Shown: in pieces, positions 34,252 to 34,365 of the stretch | Layout: every line of letters starts with the position of its first letter | How positions within the stretch are numbered: position 1 is the first letter of the stretch | Assembly: GCA_021732995.1 (NCBI GenBank) | Contig: JAKFWA010000015.1 | Span: 1 to 34,365 of the forward strand | Direction of reading: 5' to 3' | Origin: Planctomycetaceae bacterium | Lineage (GTDB): Bacteria > Planctomycetota > Planctomycetia > Planctomycetales > Planctomycetaceae | DNA length: 34,365 bases | Notes under the pieces: model-generated | Database searches by the model: none | Seen by the model: the letters and a program-made list of their open reading frames with translations, nothing else | What the model was told of the DNA's origin: nothing | Made by a program: the position numbers and the translations under genes

Positions 34252-34330
34252 CGTGGTCGTTCAATGGGAGTAGGGCTAATCGCAGAACTTAATTGTGTTT
34301 GCGCCTGGAATCGGGACGAAGGCTGCGATC

Positions 34331-34365
34331 GCCCCTCACACCCAGCCCCTCTCCCCGGAATCCGG
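34331..34365. repeat. Edge of a C-rich intergenic repeat (partial)
   Basis: The last bases read CCCCTCACACCCAGCCCCTCTCCCCGG, a C-rich pattern of the kind found as a dispersed intergenic repeat in many large bacterial genomes. Only its beginning is inside the window, so this is tentative. Confidence 0.35.

Overview
The window looks like a chromosomal segment of a planctomycete. Evidence: two giant secreted proteins carry the planctomycete LExRxLL-type N-terminus, a membrane serine/threonine kinase has the N-terminal region common in planctomycete kinases plus a TPR-like tail, and secreted DUF1080, DUF3472 and sorbosone-dehydrogenase-like proteins, frequent in this phylum, are present. I see no rRNA, tRNA, CRISPR array, transposase or phage gene. 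Most of it reads as ordinary chromosome with a surface/secretion accessory region at the left.

Left (1-7305, all minus strand): two tandem paralogous genes for large RTX/Calx-beta proteins. The first runs off the left edge; the second is complete and followed by a terminator hairpin. They share their leader, GTG start, N-terminus and RTX blocks but differ in the middle module.

Centre-left (7638-13038, minus): fmt (Met-tRNA formyltransferase) directly behind an RND/MMPL exporter; a 33-residue very basic protein gene, with its own ribosome binding site and hairpin; a bifunctional-nuclease-domain protein; and YidD. On the plus strand follows a YhaM-like 3'-5' exoribonuclease (13241-14215).

Centre (14247-22391): a GT4 glycosyltransferase, chorismate synthase aroC and an MFS (nucleoside-type) permease on minus; then, divergently, a secreted protein of unknown function and a divergent membrane proton pyrophosphatase, which is followed by a perfect 24-bp inverted repeat.

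Right (22679-34251): a secreted two-propeller protein (SMP-30/NHL-like plus glucose/sorbosone dehydrogenase) with a clear terminator; a 1222-residue receptor-type Ser/Thr kinase whose tail contains repeats of exactly 48 residues; convergent to it, a large secreted phosphodiesterase/phosphatase with an N-terminal lectin-like domain; a DUF3472-DUF1080 pair likely acting on carbohydrates; and folE (GTP cyclohydrolase I) on minus. A second copy of the intergenic inverted-repeat family lies between the DUF1080 gene and folE.

The strongest candidates for something little described are the module-swapped RTX pair, the 33-residue basic protein resembling bTHX, the divergent pyrophosphatase, and the exact 48-residue repeat sensor of the kinase. 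All functions are inferred by reading the sequence; no database search was run.
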